Origin: Anthopleura xanthogrammica
Lineage: Eukaryota; Cnidaria; Anthozoa; Actiniaria; Actiniidae
Length of the DNA stretch: 64,000 bases
Reading direction: 5' to 3'
Assembly (NCBI GenBank): GCA_964019055.1
Contig: OZ025213.1
Coordinates: forward strand, 14,737,202-14,801,201
In this document: piece after piece, positions 10,801 to 22,800 of the stretch
Layout: each line of letters starts with the position of its first letter
Numbering within the stretch: the stretch's first letter is position 1
Translations under genes and position numbers: made by a program
Notes under the pieces: generated by a model
Seen by the model: only the letters and a program-made list of their open reading frames with translations
What the model was told of the DNA's origin: nothing
Database searches by the model: none

Positions 10801-13800
10801 TCTGTAAGATCATGATTATCTTAATCCTTAACTGTCTGAAAACCTGGTATAACCAATAACAACTTCTTGATCAACAAACTTAAGAGGGTTCAACAGATTT
10901 CAGACAGTCAAGATGAAAAAAGCCAGTATATCTACATGTACTATTTGTAGATCTCAGTGCTGCTTTTAACCATATTATCCGAAACTGGCTCTTCAAATCA
11001 ATATACCAACAATTACCTCCAGAGGCAGACACAACTCTTATCAAATTTCAAGAAGCTCCCTAAGTACTCCTACACAGCCACTGCTCTTGCTGATACACCT
11101 GATGACCTATTTGAACTGTTCTTAGGAGTACACCAAGGTGGACCTGAGTCACCACCTTTATTCAACTTATATATGGACTATGTAATGCGCATATACCTGG
11201 ACCTCTGCAAGAAAAGTGGACTGAAATTCCTTCAGCTAAAATACCATATCAGAACAACAGCAACAACACAAGAAGGACGAATGAAACCTTACAAAAGAGA
11301 TCACATAGTTGACTGGGCTGGCTATACTAATGACATTGAATTGTTTCTTGAAGATGAAAAGAACCTGCAAAATAGCACTCTATCTATTACATGAAACATT
11401 CGAATGATTCCATCTAAAGATTAATATATCAAAGACAAAGACAATGATTGCGCACAACAAATATATTGATGACAACAGTGAAACATACCCAGAGATAGTT
11501 GTCAGCCTCAATGTTAAAATACTCCGATATATTGGCAACAACATTCAATTTTATTAACCATGAACAGGTAATGCAGAAATTGATTTACATCTCACTAATG
11601 CTGGAGCAAAGTTTAACCAATTATGTAAACAACTGACCAACCACAAGATTTATCTAAAGACACATGTAAGCATCCTAAATACCATGGTTCGTAGTCCGCT
11701 AACATACTCATGCCAAACATGGAGTATAACCCAACACCAGGAACAGCGACTTAGAAAAACATATATGAACATGCTCAGAAAGATGATAAAAGGAGGTTTC
11801 AAGAGGAGAAAAACAAAAGAAGAAAACCAAGATCCTGATCAGAACAGGAATTCAGCTACGTCTTAACCAACAAAGATGTACAAAACATCTGCAAAGCGGA
11901 AGACATTATCAAGTTCGTCAACAGACAAGAAAGTACCTAGCATACCAGGGACGTCTGTCGAACAGCACCCTGATGACGAGACTTCTCTTTAATGATAACA
12001 AAACATTAAGAGAGGAAGGCCGATAATCTCATTAGAACTACCAGTATTGAAGAACATCAACATGACTGCTGATGAATTTTACAAACATTCTCTAAAAAGA
12101 AATTTGGATCTGGATATGGTTGGCTAAGGCTTTTACTGCCGAATGTTTGCTAGAGCAGATACGGGCTAAAGATGAAGAAGAAGAAGCATTAATACAACAA
12201 GAATGTACTTACACATGTTTTGTGCACTCTTTGGATCCAATACTTTGAGCTCTTTAGCCTTCTTTTTTTGCACAGGCTTCTCTCCACCATCTTCTTTGTC
12301 AAATTTCTTTGGGGCACTCTTAGCAGCAAATGTTCTAGAAAGCTCTTCAAATATTTCTTTTCGTTCAAGTTTTTCTTCCTTGGTTTTGGCCCAGAAGCAG
12401 TTTTCAGTTACATTTCTTGTGTTGATCTTGAAACAAGAATACCAACAATCCACAGGTCAGATAATAATCCAATTAGAGTATAATCTTTTGAGGAATATTA
12501 CTAAACTATTACTATTAGATGACCATATAAATAAATAATACCCAAAAGAACAAGGTCAACTGCCATGGGCACAAGTTAAAGACAGCATGCCAAACTCAAG
12601 ACAGGGGCACTTGATACTTACCTTGATGAGGCTCTAAGTCTTCATCTAAACTTTATCTCTGATAAAGTGTTCGACCTCATTAGTACTCTTTATATAAAAA
12701 TTTGTCTAATGAAGAAGACTTTATTGGGTATAAAATTTCATGCACATGATGTGTATGGTCACTCCAGTTGGATCAAAGACTAATTAATTATTCCTGATTT
12801 TTGAATTAAATATTATTTATTACCACCAAAACCATCCCCTATACAACATAGTGAGTCTGTCTAACCTTATTCCAGTTGGCTCTCTTAGTTTGTATTTCAG
12901 GCTTGTACTTCTTCTTGGGCTGTACACCAGGTGGTAACTGTGACCCAGGAGGTGCAAAAGGAGGAGGCATTCCACCTGGTGGCCTAGGAGGACCACCCAT
13001 ACCTGGTGGAGGTGGTGGTGGAGGTGGTCCACCACCCATTCCTGGTGGGGGAGGTGGGGGTGATGGTGGTCCACCACCCATTCCTGGTGGGGGAGGTGGG
13101 GGTGGTGGGGGTGGTGGTCCACCTTGTCTACCAACAATTCCTGGTGGGGGCGGAGGAGGGGGTGGTGGTGGTGCTACTGGTTGAGGTGGTGGTGCTGGTA
13201 CTGAAAAGAAAAGAGATCCTATAATTAACAACAAACTACTAGCTATTTATAGTCAACATTTATCTCCCATTATTTTTTAACAAATCACTAAAAATTTAAT
13301 AATAAATTAAAAGAATTTTATGTGCTATTTAGTTACTTTGCAAGTGCAAAAGTACAAAACCATCATGATCTACTAAATGAATAAAACTCATTTTCCCCTT
13401 TCTATTGTCTTGGTCTAGTTTGATAGACTGATTAATATTTACACTATCTTCAGCTGCGATGATTTGAACTTTGAATGACTAAAACATTGTGAAGTGCCAA
13501 AAAATGTGCAGGAAATTAAAAATTCCAATCAACTCACTTGCTTTTACCGAATCCTCAGTATCGGCATCTTTTACATTTAAATTATTAGATAATGATAGTG
13601 TTGATGTTGATGATGGCAATGTTGATGATGATGATGAAGGCAGTGTTGATGATAATAGTGGTGATGAAGATATTGGAGTTGATGAAAATGGTGGTGACAA
13701 TGATGATGGCAGTGTTGATGATGATGGCAGTGTTGATGATGATGATGGGATTGTTGAAGGTGGGGGTGTCAAGAACTGATTTCCATATACTAATGGAGGA

Positions 13801-16800
13801 GGCAAAGTTGACTCAGATACTGAAGAAGAAGTACACTGTGAAGTTTGCTCTACTAAACGACATGCAAAGGAAGATGATTGAGATGATGACATAGAATTCT
13901 GATCTTGAACAATAGATGAAGAAGAGTAAGTTGACTCAGATATAACAAATGACGAAGAAGATAGTGTTACTGTAGAGCTATACTGTGACATAGGCTCTAC
14001 TGGATCACATGGATCATTAGGCATTTGTTTTGAATCTAATGACAAACATGAAGCTACAAGTGTATTAGATGATGATGATAATGATGATAAAGACTGCTGT
14101 GTGTCAACAGGGGTTGGAGTTCCAGGTGGTGTTACGAATTCTTGGAGTGAGGAACAAGAGGAGCCTGGAGATAAGTTAGTTAAGTTGGGTGAAAAAAAAT
14201 CACAAGAGTCTAGTGAAGGGAATTTGAAAACTTGAGAAGGAAGAGAGGAATCAGATGAGGAAAGTGATGAAGAAGATAATAGTCTATTTGATGAAAATGA
14301 TTGGGGAGGAGTTATTGGTGGTGAACTTGGTGGATGGAAGGAAATTGACTGAACTGGAGGGGAGTCAAGAGGAAATGTTGTCAAGATAGAAAATTGTTGT
14401 TGTTTGAAAGATGGCAGTTGAGGAGAAGATGCTGATAGTGATGATTGAGGTGGAAATGAAGATAATGCTTTAACTGATTTAGAGGAAGGTTCAAAATGAG
14501 GTTGTATGTGGCAAGATGGATTTTCGTTCTTTAGTGATTTTGATATATGAATTTGTTTTATTGGTTCGATGGTTCTCACACGAGATCTAGGTGGAGCAAC
14601 ACCTATAGTTTTGTGTGGAACTGTAAAAAAGAAAAAAAGCATTTTATAGAAATTCCTATTGGATGATCATTAAATATTTTAAACATCCTTTTGGTTTATA
14701 TAGGCCATTATATTATCAAAAGCATTTAGTACTTGGTTGTTTATATCATGCATTTTGTACAATGCCTTTCATGCTTTACATTTTGATGTTTAACTTTTTT
14801 GTTTTAGTGGGGCATTGAGGATCAACAATGTATTTGATTTCAATTCAAATTAGATTTAAAACTTTTAAAGGGACTCTATCAGGTATCAATGTTCAGTCTT
14901 ATCTTGAGAAGAAAGCTGCCAATAAAAAGTCATTACATGATAATATGAACAAATAAGCGTACACTCACCTGATCCACCTGCAGGTCGTGCCTTATAAAAG
15001 AAAAGAAAAAAGGAAACAGAATTTACAAAAACTGACAAAAATTAATTACTCAAATGTTGGACTGACACAACACATACCCCTCCTTTTTTCAGTTCTTCAA
15101 TCTCATTTTCCAAGCTCTTGATTTTCTCAACAGAATTAGTTGTTGCTAGATTGAGTTTTGCCTCACATTCTTGTCTCATTGTAGTCTCTATTTCCAACTG
15201 AAAATAAAACAGCATACAAACCCTATTTAAATCTAATTAATGTATTACTCAGTTATACCCATATGAACCTTTGTAATTACTGATCACCACCATTACCATT
15301 GTGGCACAGCTAAATGGAATGCAGTTGGGAGACTGACAAGATGCCTCATGCATCATGCTATACAGTCTATGACATCAAAACTCAATTCTGGCCAGTCTGA
15401 ATTACAACTGAGTTCAGTTCATAAAGAGAGAGTAAAGTACAAAAAGCTAAAAAGAATACCACCAAACAAACCCAAATTAAGTCCAAAACAGAGAGTGTGG
15501 TAAAGGCTCACTGATCATACATTTCCCAGCACTTTGTTACCAAATACTTCACTGACTATAAAACAACCACCATTACAATCTACTATCCTACTTGAATACC
15601 TGTGTACTTTTGTATATAAAATAATATGTGTTGGGTGTGTACCTTTGTTTCCAATTGTGATGATTTATCTGTTGCTTCTTCATATTTTGCTTTATCAACG
15701 AGTCCCTCTGTTTCACATAACCAAGTAAAATGTATAAGTTAGTTACTGTCCTTCTACCCTAACTGCAGTCACTGAGAGCTTCTTGACCAATCAGATTACG
15801 AGCTTTAACATGCCTTATTTAGCAAATTCAGCCATAGAAATGTACAAAACCATGCATGGTATGAACTCTAATTCTATTGTTTTCAATTCCTAATCTGATT
15901 GGACAATAACCTCTAGAAGGACAGTAAAAAAAGTACATTACTGTGTATATGAGGCTGTCTGTGTCTTCTTTACCAGAACAGTGGGAACCGTTCCAGGGAA
16001 TTGAAAGTCGATTTAGTGAAGAAGGACTATGTAGACATAGTTTGGTGCTTGTTTATTGTAGGTTTTACAGCAGATGTAGCTTCTTACCTATCAATGGTTC
16101 AACATCTATTTGAAATCTTTGTGTAGCAAAATCTGGATCTACTCCACTGCGATGGAGTACAATCTGAGATACACATTCTTCTATCAACTTGTAGTACTGA
16201 GGCCTTGAATTAAAAGCATCATAAATTTAATCTTAAAACAAATGAGATATGCATCAGGAAAGCAAGTTTTCCTTACCTTGCATACACATCATCTCTTATT
16301 AGCATAAAATGTTGTAAAATAGAAAGCAACAAACTGTCTGCTGGTGTATCTTGTACAAGGTTATTTACTATTTGGAATATTTCAACTGTGTCTCTGTGAC
16401 AAGAGTTATGGAATATTCATATAACAAACTTGGCTTCAGTTATTAATTGAATTGCAATAGAGCTACATATCAGAATAATGTACTGTAGGTAGATACACAG
16501 AAGTGTTTAAAAAGGATACTCAAAGTTTATACTAATATCTTTCCATCTGTGTTGGAATTCAACAGAATCATCATCTTTGTGATCTTCAAAGACATCTAGC
16601 TGCACATTCAAGTCATCATTATCAAGGTCTCTCAAGTCCTTCAAGAAATGAACACACACACAGACACAATTATTTAGTCGTTTTCATTGCATGACGTGCT
16701 TAACCAGCAAGCTAAGGCTGGCTATGGTTATATGATTATACAAATAATAGCAGGTATTTACTACTTAGATTGTTACCTGTATGGCATCGTTAAGTCCTTC

Positions 16801-19800
16801 TCTGATAAATTCATTCCTGAGATGCAACCTGAAGTCAAGATCTTCAGGAGTACTGACTAGAGAATTGATTAACTGGATGCATGCAACCTGATAAACAAAC
16901 AACATGATGATGATCATAATAATGTACATTGTCTGATTAGTTGAAAATCAATGGATGTGGAACTGAGAGAAATAGTACATTAATTTTGTAAGTAATCATA
17001 AATATAGACAACCTTATTTACATGAAAATGTTTTATGGCACTTTAATTTCATGATTTTTGCAATTTTGAAAGTGCCACAAAAACATTAATGTCTTCAAAT
17101 GTGAAAGTGGAGTGACCCTCTGAAATTATTGAGAAAATAGCATATTCAAGGACCACCAAGAAGCAACTAAATACCTTTAGTGCAGTGTGGTCATCATGTA
17201 GAGCTTCTACTATCTTACTAAACCTTCCTTTTCTCTCCATTTCACCACAAGTAGTCATGGCCTCCAATGTTCTCTCATGTCTAGAATTTAATAAGATTTA
17301 TTGCATTATAGAGTTGAGAATACAAGCATTTGAGGACCAACAGATCAACATTAGGTGGCTGAATCACTCACATATCAGAATGATGAGGTCCACAAACAAC
17401 AAAGTTATCATACTTACTCTACTAGACAGACAGCAGCAATAACTTTAACAACATCTGTCATCATACTAGGATAGTTGGGATCCATACATCGTGCAAGTAA
17501 AGTTATGCCATCTTTGCTTTTCATTGTTAGCGATAAGCCATACTGAGAAAATAGGCAAAACCACAATGAAAAAATTACATTGTCTTGAACTAATTTTTAC
17601 AGAGCTCTTTAAATGTAATTAAGTTACTCAGTGTTTAGTAATTACTGGATATACATACCTTATTGTTCATGAATGCTTTTAGACACCTCACACACTCATG
17701 TTGTATCCTTTTTTCAACATTACCAGTACTTGAGCATGAGTTTCTTAGATGATTCAATAAACAGTGCATTCCTGATTCTCCAAACTCTTGGATCCAGCTA
17801 TAGGAAAAAAAGTCGTAGTTCAAAAATGAGAGACAATTCTGTGTTTATGTATTAATAGCTCAGTAATTGTGTACTTTATGACCAGTTGACTGTTGTTGGT
17901 TGACAATTGCCCAACTGTCGACCATGCAGTAATCTTGGAAGCATTGGCCGACTAGCAGCCATGGGCTGATCAAGCATTGGTCAACAGTTGGGCGATGTAC
18001 GGCCAACGCATGGCTGATAGTCGGCCAATGCATGGCCAACAGTATGAATCTATTTCAAGTCTTGTTTTAGGCCATTCCACTGCCACCAAACAGCCATTGA
18101 CAGTAGGGCTACTTTGGGTAAATTGATGGCAAAGTGTTGGTAGTGTGTAGAGGATTTGTTGAAATAAAGGATGAATAAAGGCAGGTTAAAAGATTATGGA
18201 ACAGTAAATCTTGGTTTCAATTTGGTCGCCATGATTGCTGAGATCACCCAAGAATGTGGAAACACATCTTCACCAAGTCAAGCAATTGTCCACCCACACG
18301 TCAGCTGGTCATAAAAAGCAATTGAAAGGTTACAGCAAGTATTATAAATAGTTGTATCAACCTATCAACCTACGTTTAACAGAATGATGTGTTAATAATC
18401 TACAGTATACCTTAATGGTCTTCCTGTTAAGGAAACACGACAGGATTGTAGTAATTTAAGTAAAGCCTCAAGATTCTCAGGAGGTTTCTGTAGTTCTTTG
18501 ACATAGTCACTAGCAGATGATGGACCTTCACTTGATTGTTGCTATAGAAAAGCAAATAAATGCATGATTTGCTTGTAAATAAATATTGCAAATAAATATT
18601 TTATGCAGAGATTTGAGCCAAATAATTTGAGCCTAATTATTAGGGTATTTATTCTCATGATGCAATAAGGGTAAGGTAATTGGGGTGATCAATTTAGGAT
18701 TTTTGAACCCCCCTATGGGTATTTTCTGTTCCACTGGGATGATATAAGCAGCTGATATCAAGTGATCTCATCTGGGGAGCTTTCCATTAGTCGGAACTGG
18801 CCAGATATACTGGTCCATTCATAAATTAAGAGAATCCTGTTAATAATTAAGTTGTCCAGCCAGATCAAGCAATTCCTTTAGAAATTATATTCACTATTCT
18901 GATGCAATGTATATGAAATTAAGAAAAGGCCTTCTCCCTTTTAAATTGACAGGTCTGGCTAGTCAGTTCCAACTAATGGAAAGCGCCCTTAGTTTACCAT
19001 TGCCCACCTCCTACCCCTGTCGGCAGCCTTCATATTGCATTGCAGTTTAGCATTGCAGCCTTCATATTGCATAGCACAACCAATACTGCATTGGTCGAAA
19101 AAGCATGGCTTGTACTGGTTCAAAAAATCATTGTCTTCCCATTTATTTGTTGAAATTGATGCATTAACAAACAAACAATCATAGGAATATCAATAATTTT
19201 TAGTTTTTATTTAATAAAATAAACTGACAACTGATAACTGATACACGAATTAATACGATTTATGTAATTGACAAGGTAGGTACCTCAGATGCAAGCTGCC
19301 TTCTTTTGAAGCTTATCATCATTTCCCTCTTTGTGTCCATATCTCTGTTACGAATAGGATTCCTATGAGCTTCTGATAAGTTCATGTCATCCTAGAAAAA
19401 TAGAAGTAATAGAAAGAGAATTTTATCATAGAAAGATGCAGCAATCACATCCACATGATACATCTGGTAAAACATCTTGAAAGAAATGTCATTCAAAGAA
19501 ACTTAGTAAATATTTTATTGATTGATTTAATAAAAGATAATAGAATTCAGTATCAATGATATTGGTGCTCTCTACTTTATTTGGGTCTGAAAAAGGGTAA
19601 TTACTTGGGCTTCTGTAGGAATGCCCGAGTCTAAAAATGCAGGCCGTTCTTCGTCGTATTTGGTCGCCAAATGGGGGGTCATAGTCCCAGGCGTTCCTAG
19701 CTGAGTCGCTGGGAACTGGGGGCGAGAATCATAACTGCATGCTAATCTCCTTCTGCTTCGGTTCGTCAGACTATAAACTTTACGGAATTCTGTATCGCAT

Positions 19801-22800
19801 GAAGAAATCTTTGGAAAGTGCTATGCCATTTAATACGATCATCCCACATACAAACACACTCGCCATTCGTGGTAGGCCCACACTAAAAGATGTAGAGCCT
19901 TTTCAGAATAGGTCGGTCCACAAATCTTATAGCTTGAAAGCGTTGAAATCTTTGAAAAGAAATTAGCTGTATTTGAGCACAAACCTCGAAAAGACTGACA
20001 AAACTATGACTAGTAACTCAACAGAAAACTATGATGAACTTCTCGGATGTTGAAAAAACGAAAATCTCCTTGAGCAAAACTTCGAAGATGAAGCAAATCA
20101 CCATATTGGATAAAGAGTATACTCAGCGAAGCAATTTGAAAAGTAAATATCTAAGTTTAACTTTCTTGTTAAATATCCTGATTCATTTATTTGTTTTTGT
20201 TTTATTCAATAGTCGTAAAATATGATTTGATTTTGCACAAATAATCATTTGTATTATCGTACAAGCTATTGTGAATATTGGTTTGTACTACATATGGACT
20301 TGCACATGCTTAGTAGAAGACGTGGTAAATACTCTTGGTGACTGTGATATCCTAGAAAAAGTTACTCATTTTACAAATGTACATGAACATAATGATGTTT
20401 TAGTGTCAATAAAGGTACAAGAATTTAGATCTTGTTATGCAAAGTATGTATTTCATAATTGTAGTTGTGTTGTATGTGATTGTCATGGCTTTCAACGTGA
20501 TCGTGAACCAAGCAGGATACCAGTGAACAGATAACTGTGATTCTCGATATTCCACGAACTCAGTAGTTGCTAGTTTCCCGTTGGAATTTGGTTTTTCACT
20601 GCCGCCAGTCAAAAATATAAAAGGTACTGATTGATTAGTTTTGATTGACGGCAGCGAAAAACCAATTTTACAACAAGCCATTGAAACGTCTGAGTTTGCA
20701 GAATATTGAGAATCGCAGTAAAAGGTGTCTTTCAGAAAAAACAGAAAACTACAGGGTTATGTATGCACAAGTTTAAGTAAAAACACGCCTAAGTCATCGA
20801 AAGTTCATCGTCTTATTAAAAATATTGCAACGAGAAAGAAAAGTACACAGTACAAAACAGGTATCAGATTCGTTCAAAAAATGAGAAGGAAACCAATATT
20901 TAGAACAAGAAAAGTTAACTCTTCAATGAGATATATTTACAATTCCACTCTCCCTTTTGGACAAACTTGATCTAATCAGGGCAAGCAAAAGAATTACTTA
21001 CAGTAGAAGTTAAAATCACATCAAAAGTTTTGCATACCACAAAGGAAATGGGCTTCCAATCATCGAAATTATGTATGATTGACAGCTTCACGCCTGCATG
21101 CACTGAACTGGATTCTGTGCTTTGACGTCTTTTGTCCACAGGGAGCCCAACTTAGATAATAGTAAAAATATGAACACTACTCATATCTGACACTAAGCTG
21201 CCCCCGCTTTGATTTATTACCTTTTAAACATGCTGGAAAATAGGTTTACTTGTCTTAAAGAGAGACTGGGATGAAATGTTAGAGCAGGAGAGTATACCCT
21301 CTTGAGTCAGTTACCAAACACCGAGATCCTTTCCCTTCTCCCTCCCCACTTCCCTTCCTCTCTGGTAAGCTGATAAAAATGATGTAATTATAATAAACAG
21401 TAGAGGAAAAATCGAAAAATTATTTTATCTCCATTGAGCGTTTTACTATGAGGGGCTTTTTTTTACAATTTGAACAAGAGATTTTGCTACGGAAAAAAAA
21501 ACATTTTTCATACGGCGTTACCAAAAATTAAGCATCACAGTGCATCGCCACCATGCAAATGACATGGTCACGCATTCTTGCGCAGTCCTCCCTTAAGGAA
21601 GCCTGAGTTAATGCTTCAATAGCATCTAGTTTTTTTCAAAATCTAACTTTATCAAAATGTGAAGGGTTAAATTATCCAACTGAATTCTTAATTTTTCCTT
21701 ATCAAGTAATTAAGGACTGGATACTTAACTTTATTTCACCCAGATCATACATGCATGATATCATTTGAATCTCTTAATCAACATCTAATATTTATCTAAA
21801 GGTTACAGAACAGGGCTGATGATAACTAAAGTATTACAGTGAGTGAGTACTAGTTAGGATAGTTAACTATAATGCCTATTTTGATTACAGAGAAAGAATA
21901 GATAATTAACACAATAAATCATACATTAATCCTGAACTTATTTTAACTGTTTAGGGAATTATGTGGTCTCGCCCTGCTGCCTCGATTAATTTATGAAAAA
22001 TCAAAAATGTACTCTCTAGTAATGTTTAAAGCCAGTAATGAAGGCGTTTCGAAAGTTAATCGAAACGGAAAGTTTGGTCGATAAAGAGAATGAGATGAAT
22101 GTTCTGGAACAGCCTAGCAGATATAGATATTATGAGCATGAAATAATCACTCAAAATAAACACGAGCTGGCATAACTCAGTTCTTCATGTCGCATCAATA
22201 TATGAAGTTAAAGAATAGTATAGTTGAAGAATAGCTGAAAATAGTTAGATTGAAACTAATAAAGCAAACCAAATAGATTTATGACTACGATTTTACAAAT
22301 AGAAAAAAGAAGCTTTCGAATGCATATTACTACTCGTACAACTCCCTTACCAAAGTATAAACGGCTTACTTACCAGCATTTTCTCAAACATTTTGTTAAA
22401 TTCTTCAGGAGGTAAATGTTTGATACGTTCGAGTTCGTCTTCCAATTCTTGATGTACTTCACCCTCTTCTTCTTTGGTACTTGCAACTCGCTCCTTATGC
22501 TTATGCCCGCCATTATACTTATCTTTCTTGGATTTTGTTGTCCGCATGGATGCAATTCTACCCATTTTACCCAGCTACAAACAAAATAAAACACTTATTA
22601 AGACTTACAGAAATGATAAATGACAACAGTATGAAGTGAAGATGACGAAGAACGAAGGTTATAATCCAGGATATAAAGTTATGTAGCTGATTGCCAATAG
22701 TAATACTCACAAGAGAACCACTGGGGTTGTTCTTATCTCCACTTTTATCATTCATTTTTGCCAAGTAAGCCTTACTATTACCGATATTACAGTTAGACTA

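Noticed and set aside
12876..13224. Gly-rich and Val/Gly-rich plus-strand frames
   Set aside because: Shadow of the formin FH1 proline code on the minus strand, which has splice sites and family similarity.
13489..13894. Asp/Met-rich plus-strand frames
   Set aside because: Reverse complement of the Ser-rich formin exon; the minus strand frame is the one that splices in frame.
22567..22764. Minus frame starting MAKMNDK
   Set aside because: The first codon is TTG, not ATG; the ATG at 22755 is used and the frame leaves the exon at the donor after SGSL.
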